Assembly: GCA_949840955.1 (NCBI GenBank)
Contig: CATKXV010000002.1
Span: 186,001-250,000 of the forward strand
Length of the DNA stretch: 64,000 bases
Direction: 5' to 3'
Source of the DNA: an uncultured Anaeroplasmataceae bacterium
GTDB taxonomy: Bacteria; Bacillota_I; Bacilli_A; Acholeplasmatales; Anaeroplasmataceae
The translations under genes and the position numbers were made by a program. Below the pieces are notes generated by a model. The model was not told where the DNA came from. It saw only the letters and a program-made list of their open reading frames with translations, and searched no databases. Numbering within the stretch: the stretch's first letter is position 1; every line of letters begins with the position of its first letter. Below are positions 30,149 to 38,118 of the stretch, one piece after another.

Positions 30149-31686
30149 TATTGAAAATCCCCCTCATTCTTTACAGCATTTGTTCTACTATAAGTAATTA
30201 AAGATAATCCACCAACAATGATGAAAATACATAATCCTATAACAGATGCTAAGCCATAATTTTTATTCACTTGTTGCATAGCCATTTTATACAACCAGGT
30301 AATTAACAAGTCGGTTTGTCCCGCACCATAAACATTACCAACAATAGGCGCACCATTTACATTCGTAAAAATTGGTCCTCCCCCTGATAATAGGAAAATA
30401 ACATTGAAGTTATTTATGTTTCCTACAAAGGAGGATATGAGGTACGGTCCTGTAACAAATAGCATATACGGTAAGGTTATTTTCATATAAACCTTAAAAG
30501 GACTAGCTCCATCTATTCTTGCAGATTCATATAGGTCCTGTGGAATATTCATTAACAATCCTGAGCACATTAGCATGGTATATGGAATACCTATCCACAT
30601 ATTAACAATAATTATTGTAATTTTACCTATAAATGCATCCTCTAAAAATGGTATATTTTGCGTGATTAAACCCATTGATTTTAATAAATAGTTTAATGCT
30701 CCTTGATCTTTACTTAAAAATTTAGATAAGAATAATAAAGATATAAACTGAGGAACAGCGATAGTGGTTATCAAGATCGTTCTCCAAACTTTCTTTCCCT
30801 TTATTCCCTTCCTATTTATGATTATAGCAACAATCATTCCTAAAAAATAATTTGTAAAGGTTGCAAAAAATGCCCAAATTAAAGTCCAAAGCAAGACTTG
30901 TCCAAACACATAGCTAAATTCATAACTATTGCTTCCCATTCCAAACAATTTCTTAAAATTATAAACCCCTACCCAATCAAACAACTCCTTAGGACTTTGA
31001 TAGGAGGAGGAATAGTTGGTAAAGGCAATGACTATCATAAAAATTAATGGTACTATCGTAAAAATTACAAGACCAGCAGTTGGAAGTGCTAAAAGAACCA
31101 AATGGTAGTTTTTTCCAACCAAGCTTTTAACAAGTTCTTTTGAAGTTCTTCTTTTACCAATAGAATTTAAATTTTGCAAATTCATACTGTCATTCAATTG
31201 TCCATACCATAAGAACAAAAATATTCCCGCTAAAACAACAAAAATAATCATATTTAACAACAATAAAAAGCTATTATCGTTGGTTACAGTAATTGGAAGC
31301 CCTAAGTCTGGGTGGATATAACTTGTTTGTGCAACAAATCCAAAGGATCCAATTCTTATTAGAGTTGGAATACCTGTTGTTATAGTGAAATAGATAAAAG
31401 CAATTTGATATAATAATACTAAAATCCCCTTCAAATAATACTTTCGAATAATCATACCAAATCCCATAACTAAAAACGATACTCTCGTTTTCCAATCACC
31501 ATCTACAGCAAAATGAAAGATATTTTTAAAAACTCCTATAAATTTATGATATAAGCCTACAAAAAAGTTTGGTATTTTTACCTTGAAAAATTCAAAAATA
31601 GATTTTGGTATACTGAGCAAAAAAGCAAAAATTCGATGAAAAATACGCTTATACCATGGTAGAGATAAATATTCAATTGCAGTCAA
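30148..31686 (-). CDS. malF: Maltodextrin ABC transporter permease, MalF type
   Basis: At 512 aa it is longer than most Gram-positive MalF proteins (about 290-450) because about 190 residues precede the permease core: an amphipathic segment, then extra membrane helices. The core has six helices and the EAA loop ESARIDGASPFKVYMKITLP. The start codon is TTG with GAGGTG 6 nt upstream. A strong hairpin lies between malE and this gene, probably lowering its expression relative to the binding protein. Confidence 0.92.
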   Translation of the reverse strand: MTAIEYLSLPWYKRIFHRIFAFLLSIPKSIFEFFKVKIPNFFVGLYHKFIGVFKNIFHFAVDGDWKTRVSFLVMGFGMIIRKYYLKGILVLLYQIAFIYFTITTGIPTLIRIGSFGFVAQTSYIHPDLGLPITVTNDNSFLLLLNMIIFVVLAGIFLFLWYGQLNDSMNLQNLNSIGKRRTSKELVKSLVGKNYHLVLLALPTAGLVIFTIVPLIFMIVIAFTNYSSSYQSPKELFDWVGVYNFKKLFGMGSNSYEFSYVFGQVLLWTLIWAFFATFTNYFLGMIVAIIINRKGIKGKKVWRTILITTIAVPQFISLLFLSKFLSKDQGALNYLLKSMGLITQNIPFLEDAFIGKITIIIVNMWIGIPYTMLMCSGLLMNIPQDLYESARIDGASPFKVYMKITLPYMLFVTGPYLISSFVGNINNFNVIFLLSGGGPIFTNVNGAPIVGNVYGAGQTDLLITWLYKMAMQQVNKNYGLASVIGLCIFIIVGGLSLITYSRTNAVKNEGDFQ

Positions 31687-31710
31687 TTAGATCACCTCTT
31701 TCAAATAGTT

Positions 31711-31746
31711 AAAGTATGGCATTGATATTACTCAACGCCATACTTT
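31711..31746 (-). promoter_or_regulatory. Intercistronic hairpin between malE and malF
   Basis: A 10-bp perfect stem (31711-31720 with 31737-31746), extended by TTGA/TCAA after one mismatch. It is followed on the minus strand by only TTT, so it is more likely an RNA-stabilising or partially terminating element than a full terminator. Confidence 0.65.
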
Positions 31747-31765
31747 TTATTTATTATTCTTACTA

Positions 31766-33055
31766 CTATTCTGAAGATTTAACAGCTGTATTGTAAGTAT
31801 CAATAGCAACCTTTAAAGTTTCATCTGTAAAAGTCAATCCAGCAATGCTTTGATTTCCTTCAACCTTTCCCTCTACAGAATAAGTACCATCCTTAATACC
31901 AGCTACTAGCTTAGTAGCAGCATCCCAAAGATTCGTTGGAGTAGAAGTCTGAGCATGTGCAAACTTTAATTGTTCACTTAAAACAATCATATTAGGATCT
32001 GCTTTTATATCCTCTCTCTTTAAAGAATCCACATTACAAGGTCCCCATGATAATTCATCATATCGCTTGTTTTGACATTCTTCACCAGCTAAGAACATAG
32101 CTAAATCATGTGCAGCAGTTAAACGTTTCACATCATTTTGAGCTCTTAAAGGATTAACACCTAATAGCTTACCACCAGCAAATGCACCTATATTTTTAGT
32201 TTCACCATCAATTGTAATGGTTGGCATTATTGCACATGCATAGTTTTCACCTAAAGCTGTTTTATATTTTGTAATATTCCAAGTACCAGCAATTCCACCA
32301 ACAATTCCATTGGTATCACTTGGAACACTATCAGGATCATTCAAATATGCTGGGCTTTTCATAATCTTAACAAGAGCCTTAGCTCCCTTTAATCCTTTAG
32401 TAGTATCAAAATCTGCGGTTACACCTGCAACCTTACCATCTCTATCAAATTCAATACTATAATCAGCACCAAAGGTAAACATAACTCCTGCTCCCCAGAA
32501 AGCTGTTTCTAATGGATAAGCAATCTTAGCATTTTTTTCTTCAGCAATTTCTAAGATTCTTTCCATGCTCTTAACATCTTCACTTGTGAAAACGCGTTTA
32601 TCATATTGGAAATAATATGTATTATCTCCTGTATATGGATAGCCATAATATTTTCCATTTAATGTAGCATTACTCTTTCCAAAATCATTTATTTTTGTAT
32701 CAATAAAATCCTTATAGGTAGAACGAATTTCTGCTAAAGCTCCCTTATCGTAAAGAGTAGCTAATTTATCTGGTGCATATTCATACACATCTGGTGAATT
32801 GGCTGCAGTCCAGTCAATAATTTCACTATCCACCAGATCAGGACCATGAGCAACATAATCAATTACATAATTCGTGTCATCTCCTGATTCTTTCTTCATA
32901 GTCTTAAAATTTTCAATAAGCTTTAAGGTAAAATCCTTGTCAGATTGTGTTCCTGAATATACAAGCTCAACCGTATTTCCTTTATTTCCACCATCACAAC
33001 CTGCAACACCAAGAGCTAAAGCTCCCAATGCCATAAATGCAAATATTTTTTTCAT
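31766..33055 (-). CDS. malE: Maltodextrin-binding lipoprotein, MalE type
   Basis: The 429-aa extracellular solute-binding protein (family 1) has a signal peptide with lipobox VAGC (Cys at about 20). Residues 30-50 contain the domain-opening strand and KDFTLKLIENFK; the fold includes the YGYPYTGDNTYYFQYDK segment and the hinge region GKLLGVNP. It hands linear glucans to MalFG. Its start follows AGGAGG by 6 nt, and it is followed by the malE-malF hairpin, which fits higher expression of the binding protein. Confidence 0.92.
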   Translation of the reverse strand: MKKIFAFMALGALALGVAGCDGGNKGNTVELVYSGTQSDKDFTLKLIENFKTMKKESGDDTNYVIDYVAHGPDLVDSEIIDWTAANSPDVYEYAPDKLATLYDKGALAEIRSTYKDFIDTKINDFGKSNATLNGKYYGYPYTGDNTYYFQYDKRVFTSEDVKSMERILEIAEEKNAKIAYPLETAFWGAGVMFTFGADYSIEFDRDGKVAGVTADFDTTKGLKGAKALVKIMKSPAYLNDPDSVPSDTNGIVGGIAGTWNITKYKTALGENYACAIMPTITIDGETKNIGAFAGGKLLGVNPLRAQNDVKRLTAAHDLAMFLAGEECQNKRYDELSWGPCNVDSLKREDIKADPNMIVLSEQLKFAHAQTSTPTNLWDAATKLVAGIKDGTYSVEGKVEGNQSIAGLTFTDETLKVAIDTYNTAVKSSE

Positions 33056-33074
33056 TATTTCCTCCTAATTATAA

Positions 33075-33746
33075 TCAAAATTTTTCAATTTCATTTATGA
33101 TTTCTTTTTTATTAAACCCTAATACATAATCCTTAACATCATGTTTAGGCGTTAAATTGGACTGTATGAAAATAGTTTTTATTCCCAATTTCTTTGCAGG
33201 AATCATATCACATTCATAATCATTTCCAATCATTACTACCGTGCTGATACTTAAATTAAATTTCTCGATCGCCTTTAGAAAAAAATTTTCATTTGGTTTT
33301 TTTATCTCATATTCTGAAGATATAGCTACACCAGTAAAGTACTTTAAGATTTTTAATTTCTTTAATTCAGGCATTGTAAAGGAGGCTTGGGCATTAGATA
33401 ATACATATAATCCATACCCCTTCTTCTTTAAATTTTTTAGCATAGCCTTAACTCCAGAATAGAGTCTAAGATATGTCGTAGAATACCTTCTAAAATCCTT
33501 AGCAAATTTTTTTGCCAAGTTGTCATCCACATGTAAAAGCTCACCAAACGCATCTAGCAAATTGATTTCTTCTTTTTTTTGATTTAGATGGAAGCAAATC
33601 TTTTTATACTGGTTTTTTAGTTCAATTGGAGTGTAGGAATGATATTTTCTCCATTTCTTAGCTAAGCCTTTCCAAAAGATCAGTGATTCTTCATCCGTTT
33701 TTATATCAATCAATGTACCATATAAATCAAACATTATATTTTTCAT
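33075..33746 (-). CDS. HAD-superfamily hydrolase (phosphatase)
   Basis: The 223-aa protein starts with the HAD motif I DLYGTLID, where the first Asp is the nucleophile. Motif II appears as LSNAQ, motif III as the Lys in EIKKPNENFF, and motif IV as MIGNDYECD. The cap is a helical C1 type. It could be a phosphoglycolate-, sugar- or nucleotide-phosphatase; a role in dephosphorylating beta-phosphoglucomutase-type sugars would suit this locus but is inference. It ends in TGA, rare in this window, and has only a weak SD (AAGGT). Confidence 0.85.
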   Translation of the reverse strand: MKNIMFDLYGTLIDIKTDEESLIFWKGLAKKWRKYHSYTPIELKNQYKKICFHLNQKKEEINLLDAFGELLHVDDNLAKKFAKDFRRYSTTYLRLYSGVKAMLKNLKKKGYGLYVLSNAQASFTMPELKKLKILKYFTGVAISSEYEIKKPNENFFLKAIEKFNLSISTVVMIGNDYECDMIPAKKLGIKTIFIQSNLTPKHDVKDYVLGFNKKEIINEIEKF

Positions 33747-33791
33747 ATTTACCTTCGAATCAAAAAATTTAATTTAAGTATCAGCTGAATT

Positions 33792-33832
33792 GGTATCAGA
33801 ACCTCACCTATACTGGCGAAGCTCTGATAACC
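33792..33832 (-). promoter_or_regulatory. Intercistronic hairpin after the repeat lipoprotein
   Basis: A long imperfect stem (GGTATCAGAACCTC against the complementary 3' arm ending CTGATAACC, with a bulge and wobble pairs) lies 19 nt after the lipoprotein stop. There is no T-run, so it looks like a 3'-end stabiliser or attenuator rather than a strong terminator. Confidence 0.5.
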
Positions 33833-33850
33833 CTTATTAAATTGAAAGTA

Positions 33851-35083
33851 TTATGCCGCTTTAGGTGTAGCTACACCAGCAACAATGTCATAGTCTGCTG
33901 TTTGAGCAAGCTTGCCATCCCAGCTTGGCTTTTCACCCTTAGGCATAAGAACGAATAAACCACCTGTTGTACCTGTAGGCGCATTAAATTTACCTTCTGC
34001 ATCTACTGGAATAAACGCTTGAGCAGAGCCACCCCATACCCATGCATAAACATCATACTCACCTTCAGCTGGCATTTCAGCGCCATCCTTAAGGTTTGCC
34101 TCAATCGTAGTTAAATCACATGTAGCTGAAGCAAATGTAAATACATGTGCAGCACCATTTGCATCCCATGCAACTGAATAGTCAACCGTTTGAGCTAACA
34201 TAGAATCCCAATTTGGTTCTGTTACATCTGTAGGGAATAACACGAATAAACCACCTGTAATGTCTGTAGCAGTTTCAAATTTACCAGCAGCATCTACACT
34301 AGCCCAAACACCAGTTCCAGCAGTGCCGCCCCATACCCATGCATATGTAATAAATTCTCCTTCAGCTGGCATTGTAGCACCATCTTTTAAATTATCTGCA
34401 AAGGTTGTAACATCCACAGTGAATTCATAAGTATCTCCAATTTCAGGAAGCTCATCTGTAATAATACCATCTCTTATAAATAAATCATTGGATTGGCCAA
34501 GCTTAGCTGGAGATTCCCAACTAGGATTTTGAGTACCCTTTTCAAAGAATACAAATAAGAAGTTTGTACTTCCTGTTGGAACAGTAACAGATCCGTCCTT
34601 ACAAGGAACAAAAATATCTGTTGGGTTTCCACCCCATACCCATCCATATAACTCATATTCAGCAGGTAATTCATCAATATCCTTTAAGTTATTTTGAACA
34701 AGCTCCATAGTATAGGTTACTTTATCTCCTTCAATCTCTTGAATAGGTGCTGCAATAACGATATTCATTGTTACAGTAATACCCTCATAAACAACCTTTA
34801 TTACATGAGCAGTTTCACTTGCAGTAGATAGCTTTGCATAATCCTCTGCAGGAATCATATCCTTTGTAACTTTAACTTCCTTAGTAGTACCATCACTCAT
34901 TGTAACTCTTAAAGTAATATCAGCAATCTTCTGATCTACCTCTGTTGTTAAAATAGAATTTGGTACAGTGTCTGGAATAACACTTACCTTTTCAACCTTT
35001 ACTTCTCCACTACATGCAACAAATAAGCCACATGTTACTAAAAGCGCAACGGCTGAAAAAAGTCTTCTTAAATTTTTTTTCAT
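33851..35083 (-). CDS. Surface lipoprotein with three WGG repeats, putative starch-binding
   Basis: I start it at 35083 (410 aa) because the signal peptide MKKNLRRLFSAVALLVTC with a lipobox-like FVAC follows, and GAGG lies close upstream. Residues 30-130 look like an Ig-like/bacterial adhesive strand domain. Then come three repeats of about 85 residues, each with NLKD, MPAE-like, YAWVWGG (first repeat YGWVWGG), a Thr-Gly turn, GLFV and PxWD followed by LAQT. Aromatic clusters of this kind suit binding of alpha-glucans, and the gene is the first of the starch operon. No family name is certain. Confidence 0.8.
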   Translation of the reverse strand: MKKNLRRLFSAVALLVTCGLFVACSGEVKVEKVSVIPDTVPNSILTTEVDQKIADITLRVTMSDGTTKEVKVTKDMIPAEDYAKLSTASETAHVIKVVYEGITVTMNIVIAAPIQEIEGDKVTYTMELVQNNLKDIDELPAEYELYGWVWGGNPTDIFVPCKDGSVTVPTGSTNFLFVFFEKGTQNPSWESPAKLGQSNDLFIRDGIITDELPEIGDTYEFTVDVTTFADNLKDGATMPAEGEFITYAWVWGGTAGTGVWASVDAAGKFETATDITGGLFVLFPTDVTEPNWDSMLAQTVDYSVAWDANGAAHVFTFASATCDLTTIEANLKDGAEMPAEGEYDVYAWVWGGSAQAFIPVDAEGKFNAPTGTTGGLFVLMPKGEKPSWDGKLAQTADYDIVAGVATPKAA

Positions 35084-35306
35084 CTTTCCTCTTTCTCCTG
35101 GCATTTTTTTTGTCTTACGGATTTTGCCATATCCACTTTTTCAATTTGTGTAAGACTCACAAATTGCTCAAAACGAGCTTTATATTAAAACCTAAAAGTA
35201 AGTTTTAATTCCAAAACGTGATAATACCCCCCCCGGGCATAAAATGAAGAAAAGAAATTTTCTTCTCCGGGAGAGGCATTTTTAATTTATTTCATCCATA
35301 GTTTAT
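35084..35306 (-). ncRNA. Structured 5' leader RNA of the starch operon
   Basis: About 220 nt separate the promoter from the first gene. Element 1: an 8-bp stem with a 4-nt loop (35246-35253 with 35258-35265) closed by a CTCCCGG/CCGGGGG stem (35267-35273 with 35230-35236). Element 2: a perfect 9-bp stem (35142-35150 with 35058-35066 of the next hundred, that is 35158-35166), whose loop 35151-35156 pairs perfectly with 35112-35117 as a 6-bp pseudoknot. A GGAT/ATCC hairpin lies inside. A TGGCA/TGCCA pairing (35125-35129 with 35099-35103) abuts the AGGAG at 35095-35099. The layout looks like a cis-regulator acting on translation. Confidence 0.6.
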
Positions 35307-35312
35307 ATTTCT

Positions 35313-35341
35313 ATTATATCAAAGATTGTTAGCGTTTTCAA
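35313..35341 (-). promoter_or_regulatory. Promoter of the starch operon
   Basis: TTGAAA, 17 nt, TATAAT on the minus strand (-10 at 35313-35318, -35 at 35336-35341), about 220 nt before the first gene. A catabolite-type operator overlaps the -35. Confidence 0.8.
35327..35340 (-). promoter_or_regulatory. cre-like / LacI-family operator in the starch promoter
   Basis: TGAAAACGCTAACA (minus strand) fits the CcpA cre consensus TGWNANCGNTNWCA at every defined position. It covers part of the -35 and the spacer, where a bound repressor would block RNA polymerase. It also holds the octamer AAAACGCT seen twice in the malQ promoter, so the local LacI protein, CcpA, or both may bind. Confidence 0.65.
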
Positions 35342-35369
35342 CAGAAACGTCAATAGTTGACATTTCTGT
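35341..35369. promoter_or_regulatory. 29-bp inverted repeat next to the -35
   Basis: Arms ACAGAAA/TTTCTGT and GTCAA/TTGAC are mirrored around a 3-nt centre with one mismatch between them. It touches the -35 of the starch promoter. It could be an operator or activator site, or the end of the malQ transcript, though no T-run follows on the minus strand. Confidence 0.5.
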
Positions 35370-35411
35370 ATCTTTTACGCGAAAAGGAGAAAACACAACA
35401 ACTGCATTATA

Positions 35412-36914
35412 CTAATTTGTTCTGTTATATTTTAAAATATAACCCTTGATTCGAGCTGCAAGCTTATCTGACATTTGATTTTTCAAAATACGATAGCTCC
35501 AATTTTTAGTTGAAACTGTAGATGGCAGATTCATTCTTGCAGATTCATCCTGTGATAAAAGATCCTGAAAAGGAATAATACAGGTATTGGCTATAGAAGC
35601 AAAAGCAAGCTCCACGATGGTTTCTGTTACTGCTTCATAGCTATGATCCTTAACTTCTACCCCCAGCTTTAAGCATTCCTCCTTTAAATCACTCATAAAG
35701 GTATTTAAAGCATCTGGTTCTAAATCCAATATATATTGATACATCGGCATATTGTCATGTGTACCTGTATAAACAATATAATTCTCTTTAAAATTAGAAG
35801 GCTTATGCTCATTATCTCTACTTCCATCAAAAGCAAATTCTAAAATCTTCATTCCTGGATATGCGGTTTGCTTTAAAAGATTTCTTACATCATCATCAAT
35901 AAAGCCTAGATCCTCAGCAACAATCCGAAGCTCTAATTTATCCTTAAATAAATCAAATTTTGGACCATCCATCCATTCCCCAATACGTGCATTAGGCATC
36001 CCTGCTGGTATAGCATAATATTGAGCAAAGCCTCTAAAATGATCTATTCTTAAAATATCGTATAAATCAAAGGCCTTTTGAATCCGTTCGTTCCACCATT
36101 GATAGTTTGTTTTTTTCATGTATGTCCAGTCATATACAGGATTTCCCCATAGCTGTCCATCCTCTGTAAAGCAATCTGGAGGACACCCAGCAACGAGCTT
36201 AGGCTCGTGCTTTTCAGTTAAAACAAATAGCTCTGGATATTTCCAAACCTCTACGCTATCATAAGCAACATATAATGGCATATCTCCCATAATTTCTATA
36301 CTCTTAGATTTTGCATATTGGTGAAGAGCATTCCACTCCTCTAAAAATTCATATTGTGTCCAAATCCAAAATAAATATTCTTGCCTATGCTTCGTAAGAA
36401 TTTCTTCCTCTACTTCCTTAGAATATCTTTGATATCTTTCATCCCAAAGATTCCAAGGATGATATTCATGCATAGCCTTAATTGTCATGAAAATCGCGAA
36501 ATCCTTATAATTTCCTTGGTTTTCAAAGGCAATAAAGCTATAATCATTGCAATCAAATTTTTCAAAGGCTAATTTCAAAACCTTTATTTTTTCTGTAAAC
36601 AACAAGCTATAGTTTACTTTTACTTCATAATCACTAAATTTTCTAGTCTCATAATCCTTTTTCTTCAGCAGCCCTTTTTTGTGTAAAACATCAAAGTCAA
36701 TCAAATAGTAATTCAAGGCTGTTGATGAAACAGATTGATATGGCGAATCCCCATAATTGGTTGGTACAAGGGGTAAAACCTGCCATATCCTTAGCCCTGC
36801 CTTTTCCATCCAATCTACAAAATCGTAAGCGACAGATCCTAAAGTTCCAACACCGTATGGTGATGGCAAAGAAGTGATATGTAAAAGAACTCCTGCATTT
36901 CTATTGAAATTCAT
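35412..36914 (-). CDS. malQ: 4-alpha-glucanotransferase (amylomaltase)
   Basis: MalQ transfers glucan chains between maltodextrins and releases glucose in the cytosol. The ATG at 36914 (500 aa, MNFNRNAGVLLHITSLPSPYG) follows AAAGGAGG by 7 nt; an earlier in-frame start lacks an SD. GH77 features are SLPSPYGVGTLG, PTNYGDSPYQ, catalytic Asp in LRIDHFRG, Glu in RIVAEDLG and the distal Asp in THDNMP. It is divergent from the LacI regulator and has its own two-operator promoter. Confidence 0.95.
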   Translation of the reverse strand: MNFNRNAGVLLHITSLPSPYGVGTLGSVAYDFVDWMEKAGLRIWQVLPLVPTNYGDSPYQSVSSTALNYYLIDFDVLHKKGLLKKKDYETRKFSDYEVKVNYSLLFTEKIKVLKLAFEKFDCNDYSFIAFENQGNYKDFAIFMTIKAMHEYHPWNLWDERYQRYSKEVEEEILTKHRQEYLFWIWTQYEFLEEWNALHQYAKSKSIEIMGDMPLYVAYDSVEVWKYPELFVLTEKHEPKLVAGCPPDCFTEDGQLWGNPVYDWTYMKKTNYQWWNERIQKAFDLYDILRIDHFRGFAQYYAIPAGMPNARIGEWMDGPKFDLFKDKLELRIVAEDLGFIDDDVRNLLKQTAYPGMKILEFAFDGSRDNEHKPSNFKENYIVYTGTHDNMPMYQYILDLEPDALNTFMSDLKEECLKLGVEVKDHSYEAVTETIVELAFASIANTCIIPFQDLLSQDESARMNLPSTVSTKNWSYRILKNQMSDKLAARIKGYILKYNRTN

Positions 36915-36957
36915 AGTTCTTCCTCCTTTATTCAAATTATCGTACACTGTATTTCAT

Positions 36958-36986
36958 ATTGTAAAGCGTTTTTATACTCTATGCAA
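36958..36986 (-). promoter_or_regulatory. malQ promoter
   Basis: TTGCAT, 17 nt, TACAAT on the minus strand (-10 at 36958-36963, -35 at 36981-36986), 44 nt before the malQ start. Confidence 0.72.
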
Positions 36987-36993
36987 GCGTTTT
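36964..36993 (-). promoter_or_regulatory. Two LacI-type operators in the malQ promoter
   Basis: AAAACGCT occurs at 36965-36972, abutting the -10, and at 36986-36993, touching the -35. The centres are 21 bp apart, two helical turns, so two dimers would sit on the same DNA face. The same octamer is in the starch-operon promoter. The LacI-family gene starts 120 bp away in the other direction. Confidence 0.65.
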
Positions 36994-37066
36994 TTTATCC
37001 AATTCGAAACTTTTCAAAAAACGAATATTTTTTTCGAAATTTTTTCGATAAATTTACGAAAAAACA

Positions 37067-37095
37067 TTGATTTTACAAGGTAAATCCACTATAAT
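37067..37095 (+). promoter_or_regulatory. Promoter of the LacI-family regulator gene
   Basis: TTGATT, 17 nt, TATAAT (-10 at 37090-37095). Transcription would start near 37102, leaving only about 12 nt before the ATG, so the SD would be at the very 5' end of the mRNA. Confidence 0.72.
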
Positions 37096-37113
37096 CAAGT
37101 AGAGGTGTTTTCT

Positions 37114-38118
37114 ATGAAAATAAAAGATATCGCTAAAGAATTACATTTATCCGTCTCTACTGTCTCTAAAGCACTCAATGGTGCATTTGACGTTTCTAAG
37201 GAAACGAAGCAGGTGGTATTAGCTTATGCTAAGGCTCATGGATATAAATCAAGAGATGAGCGCTTGACTGTAAAAACCATACGAAGATTATGCTTTATTT
37301 ATGATAATGTCGAACCAACAAGTCAATCGAATATTATCATTCCCCTAGGCTTAGCATTTTCCAATTACGCAAGAGAGCATAACTTTGAGGTTATCCAAAC
37401 TCCTATACAAAATATAACAACTAGCTATAATGAATTTATGAGTCAAAACAATTTTGATGGTGCCTTTATTGCAGGCTTAAACTATAAAAGCCCACTTCTA
37501 AACGAATTAAAAGGCACAGTATATCCTACTGTGCTTTATGATAATATTATGCTTGGAGATATGATTGCAACCATTCACAATGAAAATATAAACACCATAT
37601 CAAAGCTGGTTGAAATTTTAAAACTAAATCATCATACCAATATCGGCTTTATTCATGGAGATAAAAATTCCTTTATCAGCAATGAACGCTTTGCTGGATA
37701 CATTATTGGCCAAATGATGAATCATATTGAATATAAGCCAGAATATGTTTATTATGGCGATTTTAGTGAGGAATCTGGATATAAGGCAGCAGAATATTTT
37801 GTAAATACAGATGTAACTGCTGTCGTTTGTGCAAGTGATTTGATGGCGATAGGCTTAATTCGAGGCTTAGAATCCTTTGGACTAAGCGTTCCTACAGATA
37901 TTTCAGTAACAGGTTATGATGATATTGATATTTCTAAATATATTCGACCTGCCTTAACAACCGTAAAGCAGGATTTGGATTTGATTGGAGAAAAGGCCTT
38001 TACCCTTTTAACAAGCTTATTAATGAATCGTTCTAGCCAAAGAGTCGTGATTAGTGGGGAATTGATTCATAGAAATTCCATTGCTCCTATGCGTCCAAGG
38101 ACAAAATCAGATTCTTAA
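37114..38118 (+). CDS. LacI-family transcriptional regulator
   Basis: The 334-aa repressor starts at the ATG at 37114; a GTG three codons earlier is part of the SD (AGAGGTG). The LacI helix-turn-helix and hinge are at residues 1-50 (KIKDIAKELHLSVSTVSKALNG). A periplasmic-binding-like effector domain follows, with the family's VVCASDLMAIGLIRGLESFG and the ISVTGYDDIDISKY block. Context makes it a MalR-type sensor of maltose or maltodextrin for malQ and the starch operon. Its 3' end overlaps the convergent glmM by 32 bp. Confidence 0.9.
   Translation: MKIKDIAKELHLSVSTVSKALNGAFDVSKETKQVVLAYAKAHGYKSRDERLTVKTIRRLCFIYDNVEPTSQSNIIIPLGLAFSNYAREHNFEVIQTPIQNITTSYNEFMSQNNFDGAFIAGLNYKSPLLNELKGTVYPTVLYDNIMLGDMIATIHNENINTISKLVEILKLNHHTNIGFIHGDKNSFISNERFAGYIIGQMMNHIEYKPEYVYYGDFSEESGYKAAEYFVNTDVTAVVCASDLMAIGLIRGLESFGLSVPTDISVTGYDDIDISKYIRPALTTVKQDLDLIGEKAFTLLTSLLMNRSSQRVVISGELIHRNSIAPMRPRTKSDS

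Noticed and set aside
35105-35411. The leader as a well-known riboswitch class (SAM, THF, glycine, preQ1)
   Set aside because: None of the consensus cores I know fits; the pseudoknot geometry and the sequence around it differ.
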